A program made the translations under genes and the position numbers. A DNA stretch of 42,074 nt from Myxococcales bacterium (GTDB taxonomy: Bacteria; Myxococcota_A; Polyangia; Polyangiales; Polyangiaceae), in assembly GCA_016191785.1 (NCBI GenBank), contig JACPVJ010000080.1:1-42074 (forward strand), given 5' to 3'. Below the pieces are notes generated by a model. The model was not told where the DNA came from and did not search any database. It saw only the letters and a list, made by a program, of their open reading frames with translations. Below are positions 16,465-24,859 of this stretch, piece by piece (position 1 is the stretch's first letter; every line of letters begins with the position of its first letter).

Positions 16465-19146
16465 TCAGCTGGCCCACGCCTTGCGCGTGTCGCTGAAGCT
16501 GCTCACGAGATCGTAGGCGCCGGACTGCCGCGCGGTCTCGATGGCCTGCTCGATGTACCCGATCGCTTCGGCCTCGCGATGCCGGCCGTGCGCGACCTGT
16601 GCCAAGCTGCCGAGCACGCGGGCGCGATCTGCGCCGCTTGGCCCCGCGATGTCCAAGGCTTCGCGCAGGATGCCCTCGGCATCGGCGAAGTTTCCGGCGC
16701 GCGTCAACGCGCTGCCCAGCTTCCGCGCGAAGATCAACACCGCGCGCAGCGGGTCGTCCAGCTCGCCGCGGGCGACGTCGCGGCGGGCGATCTCCAGCCC
16801 GCGCCGCAAGGCCTCGATCTCGGTGTTCAGATCGCCGCGGCCGGTGGCGCGATCGGCCACCTGCTCGAGCAAGAGCAGCGCCTGGAACGAGTCCTGTGCC
16901 TCGTAGGCATGCAGCGCCTGCGCCTCGATGGGCGCCGCGGTCTGCTCGCACACGCGCAGCGCCTTGGCGTGGAACTCGCGCCGCACCGCCGCGGGAATGC
17001 CGGTGAGCACCAGCTCGCGCAAGAGCGGGTGCGACGTGGACCACAGCTCGCCGGCACGTTCGGCCATGCCCGCCGTCTCGAGCTGACCGAGTGACGACTC
17101 GACGGGGTGATTCTTGGGCAAGAGCGCGGTGAGCATCGGCAGCTTCACCCGGTCGCCCAGCACCGAGAGGGCCTGCAACGTGCGGCGCGCGGCCGGGTCC
17201 AGCGTATCGACCCGCAGGCCGATCAAGTCGCCCAGCCGCTGCGGCGGATCGTTGCCGCCGTCCAGGTGGAATCGAAGCAGCTGCTCGGCGTACATCGGCA
17301 AGACGCCGCGACCGGTCTCGTCCTCGGCGGCGACCAGCTGGGCTTCGGGCACCGACGAGAGGACCCGCGACAGCGCCGGCGGCGGCAGGCCGCCGAGCAC
17401 CCGCGCGGCGTGGCTTGCGCCCCAGCCCGACTCGAAGCCCGCGGCATGGGTGCAGAGCATCAGCACGCGAGCCTCCGGGGGCTCACCCAGGGCATCCGCG
17501 AAAGCCGCGCGGCTCGGCCCGTCGATGCGGTGCAGCTCGTCGACGGCGAGGATCACTCGTCGCTCGGCCGACTTCGCCGCGCCGAGCAGCGCCCAGCGCA
17601 GCGCTTCCGCCGCGGCGAAGCGTCGCTCGGCGGCCGAGCGCTTGTCCTCGCGGCGCCCACGCTCGCCGTCGAACACGTCTTCGATGCCGCGGCGGGCTTC
17701 GGGGCTGGCGTCCTCGGCTAGCGCGCGGATCGTGGCTTCGTCCAGCCCCGTCAGGCCGCGGATCGCGTCCCTCAGCGTCGAGTTGGCTGCTTCGCACCAG
17801 TGAGGGTCGGGACCCACGAGCACGACGCGGTCGCCGTCCGCCTGGGCGCGCGCGGCGAACTCTCGGAGCAGGCGCGTCTTGCCGCCGCCCGCCTCGGCCA
17901 CGATGCGGGCGCCCACCACGCCGGTCACGACCTGCTTGCGACGGTCCTCGAGCCACGCCAGATCTTCGTCGCGGCCCATCAGCGGCAGGGGCAGGGTCGC
18001 CAGGGTCAGCGCCTCGGGGCGCGAGCGCGCCGGTAGGCGCTCGCCGCACTCGCCACAGAACTTGGTGGCGACCACCGTGGTCTTGCAGGCCGGACACTCG
18101 ACGCTGGCCGCGGTGATGGTCGGCACGCCGCCCGGCACCTGCGCCACGGAAGCCGGACCGGGCGCGGCGACGTCGAAGGTCCGAAGCGCGGCGGTGAGCC
18201 CGTCCGAGAACTCGCTGGCGTCTTGGTAACGCTGCGCCGCGTCCTTGGCCATCGACTTCTGGACGACCTCGACCAGGGCCTCGGGGATGCTGCGCTCTGG
18301 CGCGACCTGGCGCGGGTCGGGCACCGGGATCGTGAGGTGCATCATCACGATCTGAGTCGGGCTGTCCGCGTCGAACGGCAGACGCCCGGTGAGCAGCTGG
18401 AACAGCACGACGCCCAAGCCGTAGAGATCGCTGCGCCCGTCGAGCACGTCGCCGCGACCTTGCTCGGGCGACATGTAGTCCGGCGTGCCGCACACGATGC
18501 CGGGGTTGGTGATGCTTCGGCCCTGCGCGTCGCCCTTGAGCTTCGCCAGGCCGAAGTCCACGACCTTCACGAAGTCGCCGCCGCGTCGGAGCGGCTCCAA
18601 GATGATGTTCTCTGGCTTCAGATCCCGGTGCACGATCCCGAGCTCGTGCGCTTCACCCAGGGCCGCCAGCGCCTGGCGCATGACGTCCACGATGCGGGTG
18701 AACGCGAGCGGGCCCTCTTCCCAGGCGACGGTTGCCAGGTCCTTGCCGCGCAAGAACTCCATCACCAGGTAGGGCTGGCCGTCTTCGGTTCGACCGAAGT
18801 CGTAGACCGACACCGAGTTCGGATGGTTGAGCTGCGACGCCGCGCGCGCTTCGGTCATGAAGCGCAGCGCCGAGTTCTCGTCCGAGAGCAGGTGCGGGTG
18901 GATGACCTTCACCGCCACGGTGCGCCCGAGCACGCTCTGCTCGGCGCGATAGACCCGGCCCATGCCGCCGACGCTGATCAGGTCGAGGATGTGGTAGCCG
19001 CCGGGCAGCGTGCGGCCAATCATCCGGTCTTCGCTGGTGTGGCTCACGCTGCCCACCGGGAAGCCGCAGGTGGGGCAGTAGGTGTGGGTTTCCTGGCAGC
19101 TGGTGCCGCACTGCGGGCAGGCGCGGGTGGCCGCGGTCGCGACCAT
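16465..19146 (-). CDS. zinc-ribbon / Ser-Thr kinase / AAA-ATPase / TPR signalling protein
   Basis: The protein has 893 residues from ATG 19146. A zinc ribbon opens it (Cys10, Cys13, Cys24, Cys27). A Hanks kinase follows (~50-315) with Lys80, HRDLKPEN, VDFGLAKL and SPEQ; its glycine loop begins with Ser58 where most have Gly (SVGGMGRVY). A second four-Cys ribbon (CPACK and CGECG) leads into an AAA/NACHT-like ATPase with GGGKT and Walker B VILAVDELHR. The last ~200 residues are helical TPR-like repeats. No membrane segment is seen. Kinase-AAA-TPR fusions of this style are common in myxobacteria; the ATPase-TPR part resembles large signal-integration ATPases. It probably acts as a cytoplasmic kinase whose activity is set by nucleotide-driven rearrangement. 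It is divergent from the GspE-N gene. Confidence 0.92.
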   Translation of the reverse strand: MVATAATRACPQCGTSCQETHTYCPTCGFPVGSVSHTSEDRMIGRTLPGGYHILDLISVGGMGRVYRAEQSVLGRTVAVKVIHPHLLSDENSALRFMTEARAASQLNHPNSVSVYDFGRTEDGQPYLVMEFLRGKDLATVAWEEGPLAFTRIVDVMRQALAALGEAHELGIVHRDLKPENIILEPLRRGGDFVKVVDFGLAKLKGDAQGRSITNPGIVCGTPDYMSPEQGRGDVLDGRSDLYGLGVVLFQLLTGRLPFDADSPTQIVMMHLTIPVPDPRQVAPERSIPEALVEVVQKSMAKDAAQRYQDASEFSDGLTAALRTFDVAAPGPASVAQVPGGVPTITAASVECPACKTTVVATKFCGECGERLPARSRPEALTLATLPLPLMGRDEDLAWLEDRRKQVVTGVVGARIVAEAGGGKTRLLREFAARAQADGDRVVLVGPDPHWCEAANSTLRDAIRGLTGLDEATIRALAEDASPEARRGIEDVFDGERGRREDKRSAAERRFAAAEALRWALLGAAKSAERRVILAVDELHRIDGPSRAAFADALGEPPEARVLMLCTHAAGFESGWGASHAARVLGGLPPPALSRVLSSVPEAQLVAAEDETGRGVLPMYAEQLLRFHLDGGNDPPQRLGDLIGLRVDTLDPAARRTLQALSVLGDRVKLPMLTALLPKNHPVESSLGQLETAGMAERAGELWSTSHPLLRELVLTGIPAAVRREFHAKALRVCEQTAAPIEAQALHAYEAQDSFQALLLLEQVADRATGRGDLNTEIEALRRGLEIARRDVARGELDDPLRAVLIFARKLGSALTRAGNFADAEGILREALDIAGPSGADRARVLGSLAQVAHGRHREAEAIGYIEQAIETARQSGAYDLVSSFSDTRKAWAS

Positions 19147-19333
19147 CAACGTACCCCCGTGGCGGGCCCCGGATGGACCGGCGCGAGCCCCGTCGGGGAT
19201 GCCTGGTGGTCTCTGGCACGGGTGTCGAGCATGATCCGAATCCCCCGCACAATCCGGGAGTATTGCCTGAGAATGCCCGGGGGAGAAGCCCCACCGTGGC
19301 AAATTCTGCGGCCGCCGGCCGGGCGGCTCCCCC

Positions 19334-19354
19334 GAGATTTCTGGCGGAGATTTC
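19334..19354 (+). promoter_or_regulatory. direct repeat GAGATTTC upstream of the GspE-N gene
   Basis: GAGATTTC occurs at 19334-19341 and 19347-19354, thirteen bases apart. This is just upstream of TAGAAT at 19376 within the 243-bp divergent region 19147-19389. It may be a protein-binding site. The rest of that region shows short GC palindromes only. Confidence 0.3.
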
Positions 19355-19375
19355 GGGCTCGGGTCGGCCCACTGC

Positions 19376-19381
19376 TAGAAT
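19376..19381 (+). promoter_or_regulatory. putative extended -10 (TGC-TAGAAT), leaderless configuration
   Basis: TAGAAT with an upstream TG lies eight bases before ATG 19390. No ribosome binding site fits in between, so the transcript would begin at or near the start codon. Confidence 0.5.
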
Positions 19382-19389
19382 CGCCCGCG

Positions 19390-20409
19390 ATGAACGCACC
19401 TCGCGTCCGAATCGGTGAGCTCCTGGTCGAGGCTCAGATCATCACTCGCGAGCAGCTCGACGAAGCCTTGGCGCTCCAGAAGAAGGACGGGCGCAGGCTC
19501 GGGACGCTGCTGGTGGCGACGGGGATGGTCACGGAGACCCAGGTCACCCAGATCTTGAGCCAGCAGCTGAGCGTGCCCTGGGTGTCACTCTACCACATCG
19601 ACTTCTCCCGACAGCTCCTGAACCTCGTTCCGCGCGAGCTCGCCGAGCGTCACTCGCTGGTGCCGATCTTCGTGCGGCGCGTGCGCGGTAGCGGAGAGAC
19701 GCTGTACCTGGCCATGGACAACCCGGAGGACGAAGCGGCCCGCGAAGAGGTCAGCCGCTATGCCGGGCTGCCGGTGCGCGCCATGATCGCCCCGCTGTCG
19801 GACATCCGGGGTGCGATCGGCGCCTATTACGGGGGCGGGGAAGGTGGAGCGCAGCCCGACCCTGCCGGGACCCCGGCCCGCGCTGCCAGCCCGAAGCCCC
19901 CCGCGACCGCGCCCGAGCCCACGACGACGCCCGCTGCGGGCACACCAGCGCCGGCCAGCTCGCCCCCCGCGGCTCGCCTCTCTGAGCCGCCTGCGCCGCG
20001 CCGCGCCTCGGTCCGCCCCAGCGCACTGAGGTCGGCCCCTCGGCTCGACACGCTTCCGCCCGACTCGGGGCCGCAGATTTCGGCGCGCGACGTCAGCTTG
20101 CCACCGCCGAAGCGCGGCCGGGGCAAGATGGTCGCGGTCACGTTGCTCGATGGCACGACCATCAACCTGCCCGCGCGGCGCGCCCGCGGCGCTCGGGCAG
20201 AGACGCAGCCCGGCGACGAGCACGACGATCACCTGACCGCTCGGGACCTGGTGGCGGCGTTACGAGCGGTGTCGCACGGCGCCGACGCCAGCGAGATCCT
20301 GGGCGAGCACGTGCAGTGGGAGAAGCTCTTCGCGGCGCTGCTCAGCGTGCTCCTCCGCAAGCATCTGATCGCCGACTGGGAATTCGTCGAGGAATTCAAG
20401 AAGATCTGA
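19390..20409 (+). CDS. GspE/PilB N-terminal (MshEN-type) domain protein without ATPase
   Basis: The protein has 339 residues from ATG 19390; the frame is open far upstream, but that part only mirrors the opposite kinase gene. Residues 1-~150 match the N-terminal domain of type II secretion/pilus ATPases: RIGELLVEAQIITREQLDEAL, GTLLVATGMVTETQVTQILSQQLSVPWV, then LNLVPRELAERHSLVPIF. Some such domains bind c-di-GMP. A Pro/Ala-rich linker (~155-235) follows, then a conserved-looking C-terminal segment ending EFVEEFKKI. The Walker motifs of the ATPase are absent. It may regulate motility or secretion. It overlaps the converging racemase gene by 14 bases at the 3' end. Confidence 0.88.
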   Translation: MNAPRVRIGELLVEAQIITREQLDEALALQKKDGRRLGTLLVATGMVTETQVTQILSQQLSVPWVSLYHIDFSRQLLNLVPRELAERHSLVPIFVRRVRGSGETLYLAMDNPEDEAAREEVSRYAGLPVRAMIAPLSDIRGAIGAYYGGGEGGAQPDPAGTPARAASPKPPATAPEPTTTPAAGTPAPASSPPAARLSEPPAPRRASVRPSALRSAPRLDTLPPDSGPQISARDVSLPPPKRGRGKMVAVTLLDGTTINLPARRARGARAETQPGDEHDDHLTARDLVAALRAVSHGADASEILGEHVQWEKLFAALLSVLLRKHLIADWEFVEEFKKI

Positions 20410-21559
20410 GGGTGCCTTCGGCGACCAGGGCGGCGATCTCCTCGTCGTCGAAGCCCGCCTCGCGGAAGATCGCGTGGGTGTGCTCCCCCGCGTTCGGAGC
20501 TGGCGTGGGGGCGACGTCCGCGGGCGTGACCGGCGTGCGGTAGTAGCGGACCGTGCTCGCGCCGGACTTGCCTTCGAAGAACAGCCCGCGGGCGACCACC
20601 TGTGGATCGGCGAGGAGCTCGTCGGGGCGCAGCGCCGGTTCCAGACAGACGTCGTGCTCCGCGTTGAATGCCTCCCAATCCGCACGGGTCTTCGCCGCGA
20701 TGGCTCGCGCGAAGCGCGCCTTCACCTCTGCCTGGTGCGGCCCCGGCAACAGCGCCGACATGTCGATCTCGATCCCTGCGACCGCGCAGAACTTCATCAA
20801 GAACTTCGGCTCGAGGGAGCCCAGCGTCATCACCTGGCCGTCCGCGGTGAGGTACGTGTCGTAGGGCGCGATCCCGCCGCTCAAGAGCTCGCCGCCGCGC
20901 TCGGGGAGCTCGCCCCCCAAGAGCTTGGACAGCCCGATGGTGGCGAACGGGATCACCGAGTCGAGCATTGCGATGTCCAAGATCGAACCCTTGCCCGTCC
21001 GCTCGCGCTCACGCAGCGCCGACAGGATCGCGATCACGCTCCACAACCCGCCGCTCACGTCCGCCAGCTGGAAGGGGGGAACGGCCGGCTTCTGATCGGC
21101 GGGCCCCGACAGCCCGACCAAGCCCGCTCGCGCCAGGTAGTTCAGATCGTGCCCCGCGCGGTCCCTGAGCGGCCCGGTCTGCCCGTAGCCGGTCAGGGCG
21201 CACACCACGAGCGTCGGGTGGAGCTCGAGCAAGCGCTCGTGCGCGAGCCCGAGCCGCGCCAGCACACCCGGGCGGAACTGCTCGAAGAGCACGTCGTAGT
21301 GGCGCAAGATGCGCTCGAGCACCGCCCGCCCGCGCGCGCTCTTGAGGTCGAGGACTGCGCTGCGCTTGCCCCGGTTCAGGGCGTGGAAGGCCGCGCCAGC
21401 CGTACCGACCACCGGAGGGGCGTGACGCGTGTAGTCCCCGAGCCCCGGGTCCTCGATCTTGTCGACCTGTGCGCCCAGGTCGGAAAGGACCAACGTCGCG
21501 AAAGGGCCAGGGAGGAGGCGCGTCAGGTCGAGGACGCGGATCCCACGGAGCGGCGTCAT
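20396..21559 (-). CDS. CoA-transferase family III, alpha-methylacyl-CoA racemase-like
   Basis: The protein has 387 residues from ATG 21559; four bases separate it from the stop of the biotin carboxylase, so they are one operon. It begins LRGIRVLDLTRLLPGPFATLVLSDLGA, typical of the CaiB/BaiF family. AGHDLNYLA places His137 and LADVSGG places Asp167, with the same 30-residue spacing as the catalytic pair of mycobacterial AMACR (His126/Asp156). Glu250 in LGSLEPKFL matches the third conserved position. It should epimerize 2-methylacyl-CoA thioesters, which is needed to degrade methyl-branched fatty acids. Other family members transfer CoA, so the exact substrate is not certain. Confidence 0.88.
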   Translation of the reverse strand: MTPLRGIRVLDLTRLLPGPFATLVLSDLGAQVDKIEDPGLGDYTRHAPPVVGTAGAAFHALNRGKRSAVLDLKSARGRAVLERILRHYDVLFEQFRPGVLARLGLAHERLLELHPTLVVCALTGYGQTGPLRDRAGHDLNYLARAGLVGLSGPADQKPAVPPFQLADVSGGLWSVIAILSALRERERTGKGSILDIAMLDSVIPFATIGLSKLLGGELPERGGELLSGGIAPYDTYLTADGQVMTLGSLEPKFLMKFCAVAGIEIDMSALLPGPHQAEVKARFARAIAAKTRADWEAFNAEHDVCLEPALRPDELLADPQVVARGLFFEGKSGASTVRYYRTPVTPADVAPTPAPNAGEHTHAIFREAGFDDEEIAALVAEGTLRSS

Positions 21560-21563
21560 TCGG

Positions 21564-23078
21564 TCACCGCCTCCCCAGCCGCGCACGCTGCGCGGAGACC
21601 CAAGGGGAGAGGCCCTGATCCGGGCCCGAGGCGCCGTCGCGGGCGAGCGCGCTGGGCGGCTTGAGGTCCCGAAAGGCGGTGAGCGCGATCGCCGCGGCGT
21701 AAAGCTGGCGGTCTTCCTCCGGAATGCGAGCGCCGCCGAGCAACGAGTCCTTGTGGCGATCGATGAAGCCCGTGTCGTAGCGGCCCGCGGCGAACTCGGG
21801 GTGCTCGAACAGGCGCTCGTGGAACGGCAAGTTGGTGCGGATGCCGGTCACGACGTACTCCGCCAGCGCCCGGCGCATGCGCGAGATGGCTTGCTGGCGG
21901 GTGGGCGCCCACACGCACAGCTTGGAGATCAGCGGGTCGTAGCTCGAGCTGATGGTGCAGCCCGCGAACGCCCCGCTGTCGTCGCGGACCCCCGGCCCTG
22001 CCGGGACGCGCAGCTCTTCGATCACACCCGGGCTGGGCATGAAGCCGGTGCTCGGATCCTCGGCGTACACGCGGCACTCGATGGCGGCGCCGCGGCGGAC
22101 GATGTCGCCTTGGTCGAAGCCCAGGCGCTCCCCCGCGGCGATGCGCACCATCTCGCGCACCAGGTCAGTGCCCGTGCAAAGCTCGGTGATCGGATGCTCG
22201 ACCTGGAGGCGGGTGTTCACTTCGAGGAAGTAGAACGAGCCGTCTTCGGCCAGCAGGAACTCGAACGTCCCGGCGGAGTGGTACCCCACCGCTTTCGCGC
22301 CCTTCACGGCCACCTCCCCCATCTTGCGGGCAGTAGCGTCGTCCAGCACCGGACAGGGCGTCTCTTCGACCACCTTCTGGTGGCGGCGCTGCACCGAGCA
22401 GTCGCGCTCGAACAGATGCACCACGTTGCCGTACCGATCGCCGAGCACCTGGATCTCGACGTGGCGCGGGCGAACGATGGCCTTCTCCATGTACACGGTG
22501 TCGTTGCCGAAGGCCTTCTTGGCCTCGCTCTTGGCTCGCTCGAGCGCCCCGCCGAGCTCGGCTTCGCTCGCTACCAGGCGCATGCCCTTGCCGCCGCCGC
22601 CTGCGGTGGCCTTGAGCATCACCGGGTAGCCGATGCGGGCAGCGGTGGCTTTGGCATCGTCCACGGTGTCGGCCGGGCCGCCGGGCACGATCGGGACGCC
22701 CGCCGCGCTCATCTTCTCGCGCGCGGCGGTCTTCGAGCCGAGATCGCGCATCGCGCTGGCGGCTGGCCCGATGAACACGATCCCGTTCTGCTCGCAGGCC
22801 TCGGGCAGCGCCGGGTTCTCGCTCAAGAAGCCGTACCCCGGGATCAGCGCCTCACAGCCCGAGCGCTTCGCCGCGGTCATCAGCTTGTCGACGCACAGGT
22901 AGCTCTCGGCCGCGGCCGCTGGGCCGATCTCGTGGACCTCTTCGGCCACGCGGACGTGGAGCGCGTCGCGATCCACGTCCGAGCACACCGCCACCGGAAC
23001 GATGCCCATCTCTTTCAGCGTGCGAGCGATGCGGACGGCGATCTCCCCGCGGTTCGCGATCAGCACTTTCTTGAACAT
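21564..23078 (-). CDS. accC: biotin carboxylase subunit of an acyl-CoA carboxylase
   Basis: The protein has 504 residues. It uses ATP and bicarbonate to carboxylate biotin on a carrier protein, supplying acetyl- or acyl-CoA carboxylase. Signatures: KVLIANRGEIAVRIART at the start, GYGFLSENP, the ATP-grasp glycine loop KATAGGGGKGMR, EIQVLGD, the FERDCSVQRRHQK segment, FLEVNTRLQVEHPITE, then ECRVYAEDP. There is no biotin attachment motif (MKM), so the carrier is a separate protein not in this window. About 50 residues extend past the usual core end, as in acyl- rather than acetyl-specific alpha subunits. Pairing with a racemase suggests propionyl- or branched acyl-CoA metabolism, which is inference. 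TATGCC nine bases upstream suggests a leaderless mRNA. Confidence 0.93.
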   Translation of the reverse strand: MFKKVLIANRGEIAVRIARTLKEMGIVPVAVCSDVDRDALHVRVAEEVHEIGPAAAAESYLCVDKLMTAAKRSGCEALIPGYGFLSENPALPEACEQNGIVFIGPAASAMRDLGSKTAAREKMSAAGVPIVPGGPADTVDDAKATAARIGYPVMLKATAGGGGKGMRLVASEAELGGALERAKSEAKKAFGNDTVYMEKAIVRPRHVEIQVLGDRYGNVVHLFERDCSVQRRHQKVVEETPCPVLDDATARKMGEVAVKGAKAVGYHSAGTFEFLLAEDGSFYFLEVNTRLQVEHPITELCTGTDLVREMVRIAAGERLGFDQGDIVRRGAAIECRVYAEDPSTGFMPSPGVIEELRVPAGPGVRDDSGAFAGCTISSSYDPLISKLCVWAPTRQQAISRMRRALAEYVVTGIRTNLPFHERLFEHPEFAAGRYDTGFIDRHKDSLLGGARIPEEDRQLYAAAIALTAFRDLKPPSALARDGASGPDQGLSPWVSAQRARLGRR

Positions 23079-23087
23079 GGCCGCGCG

Positions 23088-23093
23088 GGCATA
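23088..23093 (-). promoter_or_regulatory. putative extended -10 (TGG-TATGCC) of the biotin carboxylase gene
   Basis: On the minus strand TATGCC, preceded by TG one base away, lies nine bases before ATG 23078. No Shine-Dalgarno sequence is present. Confidence 0.45.
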
Positions 23094-23147
23094 CCACGAA
23101 ACACGCGAAAACGTTGCACCTACCCACGGGGCGCGACCCGAGTGACA

Positions 23148-24767
23148 ATGCCGCGGTTGACGAAGCGAGTGCTGTATTTCTCGGGGGCCAGCCGATCACC
23201 CGCGGCGTGCTTCGGTCGGCTCGCCTCCGAGGGGCGGGTGCTCAGCGCCGAGCCGCCGGTCCTCGAGTACGCCGGGACCGAGCTCGAGCTCTGCGTCGAG
23301 GCCAACGTCGAACGCCTGGAGGCGCGGCTGGCCAGCGAATACGTCCACTTGATCTTGCTCGATCTGCGGGCCGATACCCCCGCCGAAATCGAGGCGGCGG
23401 TGAGCGCCGTGCTGGCACTCCTCGCGCGGCTCGACCGTCCTTTGGATCTCGAGCTGCGCTACGCCTTCCATCGTATCGTCGCGCTGGTCGCGGGCGACGA
23501 CGACCGCACCGACCGGCTGATCTTCGACTTGGGTGCCCGCGGGGTCGGGCGCGTGCTGCGCGAGCGCTCGGGCGAGGCCCGATTCCCGAGGCGGGTGCTC
23601 GACACTTTGGTCGGGGTCGTCGCCGCCCGGCAGGTGGGGAAGGTGGCGCTCGCCGCGTCGGGCGGGGGCATCACCGGCATCTACTTCGAAGTCGGCGCGC
23701 TCAAGTGCATCGAGGACTGCCTGACTCCCGGGATCCGCGCGTTCGACATGTTCTTCGGGATCAGCGCCGGGGCGGTGGTCACCAGCATCTTGAGCGCCGG
23801 CTACACCGTCGAAGAGCTGATGGCCGCCATCGCCCACCACCCCGGCGGGCGAATCCCGCCCCTCGACTTCCAGCTGTTTCGCCTGACTCACCTGAACCTG
23901 CGGGACATGGTGGTGCGGGTCGGCGCCGCCACGGACATCTTCTGGCACGCGAGTTACGAGCTGGCTTGGCATCGCAAGCTGCCGAGCTTCAATGACCTGG
24001 TGCTCGACTACAGCTCCCTCGTCGGGCCGCCGTTTCGCTCCGACGAGTTCGAGCAGAGGTTGCGCAGCATCCTGGAGCGCTCCCCCGCACGCAACGATTT
24101 TCGCCGCCTGCCCCGCCCCTTGTTCATCGGCGCGTCGGACCAGGACGCGCGGCGCCACGTGGTGTTCGGTGCCGCCGGGCGCGACGCGGTACCGATCAGC
24201 GTCGCGGTGCAGGGGTCCCTCAGCGTCAATCCCGCGTTTTCGGCGGTCGAGATCGACGAGCGCTACTACGAAGACGGGGCTGTGACCCGGACCAGCAACT
24301 TCGTCGAGGCCATCGATCGCGGCGCCGATCTGGTGTTCATCCTCGATCCGTTCGTGCCCTATGTCTCGCAGGTGGTCGGAACGGCGCATCGCCGAGGCGT
24401 GCTCTACAACATCGACCAGGGGATCCGCGCCCTGTCGTACACGCGCTTCGAGCACGCGCGCGAGTGGGCGCTGCGCCGCCACCCCGAGGTGAGCACCTAC
24501 ACCTTTCTGCCCTCGAACCGTGCGCGTCGGTTGCTCAGCATGAACCCGATGGACCACCGGCCGTTTCTCGCGATCTGGCGCGGCGCCTACCTGTCGACGC
24601 TCGAGCGCCTCCGGCGGGTGATGCACCGAATGCGCGGGGACCTCGAGGCCCACGGCGTCGTGCTCGATCTGTCGCGAGCGACCGAAATCGCCGATCGCCT
24701 GGAAGGCGTGGTCGAGCCGTCCTTCGCCGACTTCTTCTCCGGCGGGCGGGTCGACCTTCGGATCTGA
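23148..24767 (+). CDS. patatin-like phospholipase
   Basis: The protein has 539 residues from ATG 23148. The N-terminal ~160 residues carry no domain I recognise (it includes LILLDLRADTPAEIEAAV and a basic, helical stretch). The patatin domain follows: oxyanion loop LAASGGGITGIYFEVGAL, nucleophile elbow GISAGA, and the catalytic Asp in YYEDGAVTRTSN. These three motifs are intact, so lipid acyl hydrolase activity is likely. No signal peptide or membrane segment is apparent. The region after the catalytic Asp (~400-539) is unusually long and basic. It is divergent from the biotin carboxylase gene with 69 bases between starts. The start has no clear ribosome binding site. Confidence 0.9.
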   Translation: MPRLTKRVLYFSGASRSPAACFGRLASEGRVLSAEPPVLEYAGTELELCVEANVERLEARLASEYVHLILLDLRADTPAEIEAAVSAVLALLARLDRPLDLELRYAFHRIVALVAGDDDRTDRLIFDLGARGVGRVLRERSGEARFPRRVLDTLVGVVAARQVGKVALAASGGGITGIYFEVGALKCIEDCLTPGIRAFDMFFGISAGAVVTSILSAGYTVEELMAAIAHHPGGRIPPLDFQLFRLTHLNLRDMVVRVGAATDIFWHASYELAWHRKLPSFNDLVLDYSSLVGPPFRSDEFEQRLRSILERSPARNDFRRLPRPLFIGASDQDARRHVVFGAAGRDAVPISVAVQGSLSVNPAFSAVEIDERYYEDGAVTRTSNFVEAIDRGADLVFILDPFVPYVSQVVGTAHRRGVLYNIDQGIRALSYTRFEHAREWALRRHPEVSTYTFLPSNRARRLLSMNPMDHRPFLAIWRGAYLSTLERLRRVMHRMRGDLEAHGVVLDLSRATEIADRLEGVVEPSFADFFSGGRVDLRI

Positions 24768-24793
24768 CTCGGGTTTGGCCCTGGGTGACCCGG

Positions 24794-24837
24794 CTGGGAA
24801 CACCCCGCGCCGCCGTAGGGCGGTGACCTGTTCCCAG
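24794..24837. promoter_or_regulatory. nested inverted repeat before the kinase gene (possible operator)
   Basis: CTGGGAACA (24794-24802) is the exact reverse complement of TGTTCCCAG (24829-24837). Inside it, CCGCC-gtag-GGCGG (24810-24823) forms a second stem with nearly the same centre. The right arm covers where the -35 of the kinase promoter would fall if TATGCT at 24854 is the -10. There is no T-run, so it is not an ordinary terminator for the patatin gene. Confidence 0.5.
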
Positions 24838-24853
24838 GTGGGCCAGGTTGACC

Positions 24854-24859
24854 TATGCT
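24854..24859 (+). promoter_or_regulatory. putative -10 (TATGCT) for the kinase gene
   Basis: TATGCT lies ten bases before the second in-frame ATG (24870). If this is the promoter, the kinase starts at 24870 and the ATG at 24855 would not be in the mRNA. Confidence 0.4.

Noticed and set aside
19213..19231. Possible sigma-54 promoter (CTGGCACG) before the GspE-N gene
   Set aside because: The -24 half is perfect, but the invariant GC of the -12 half is displaced by two bases (GA at the required spacing).
18223..19389. Upstream extension of the GspE-N frame
   Set aside because: It lies antisense to the kinase-AAA gene and lacks homology; the ATG at 19390 starts exactly at the domain.
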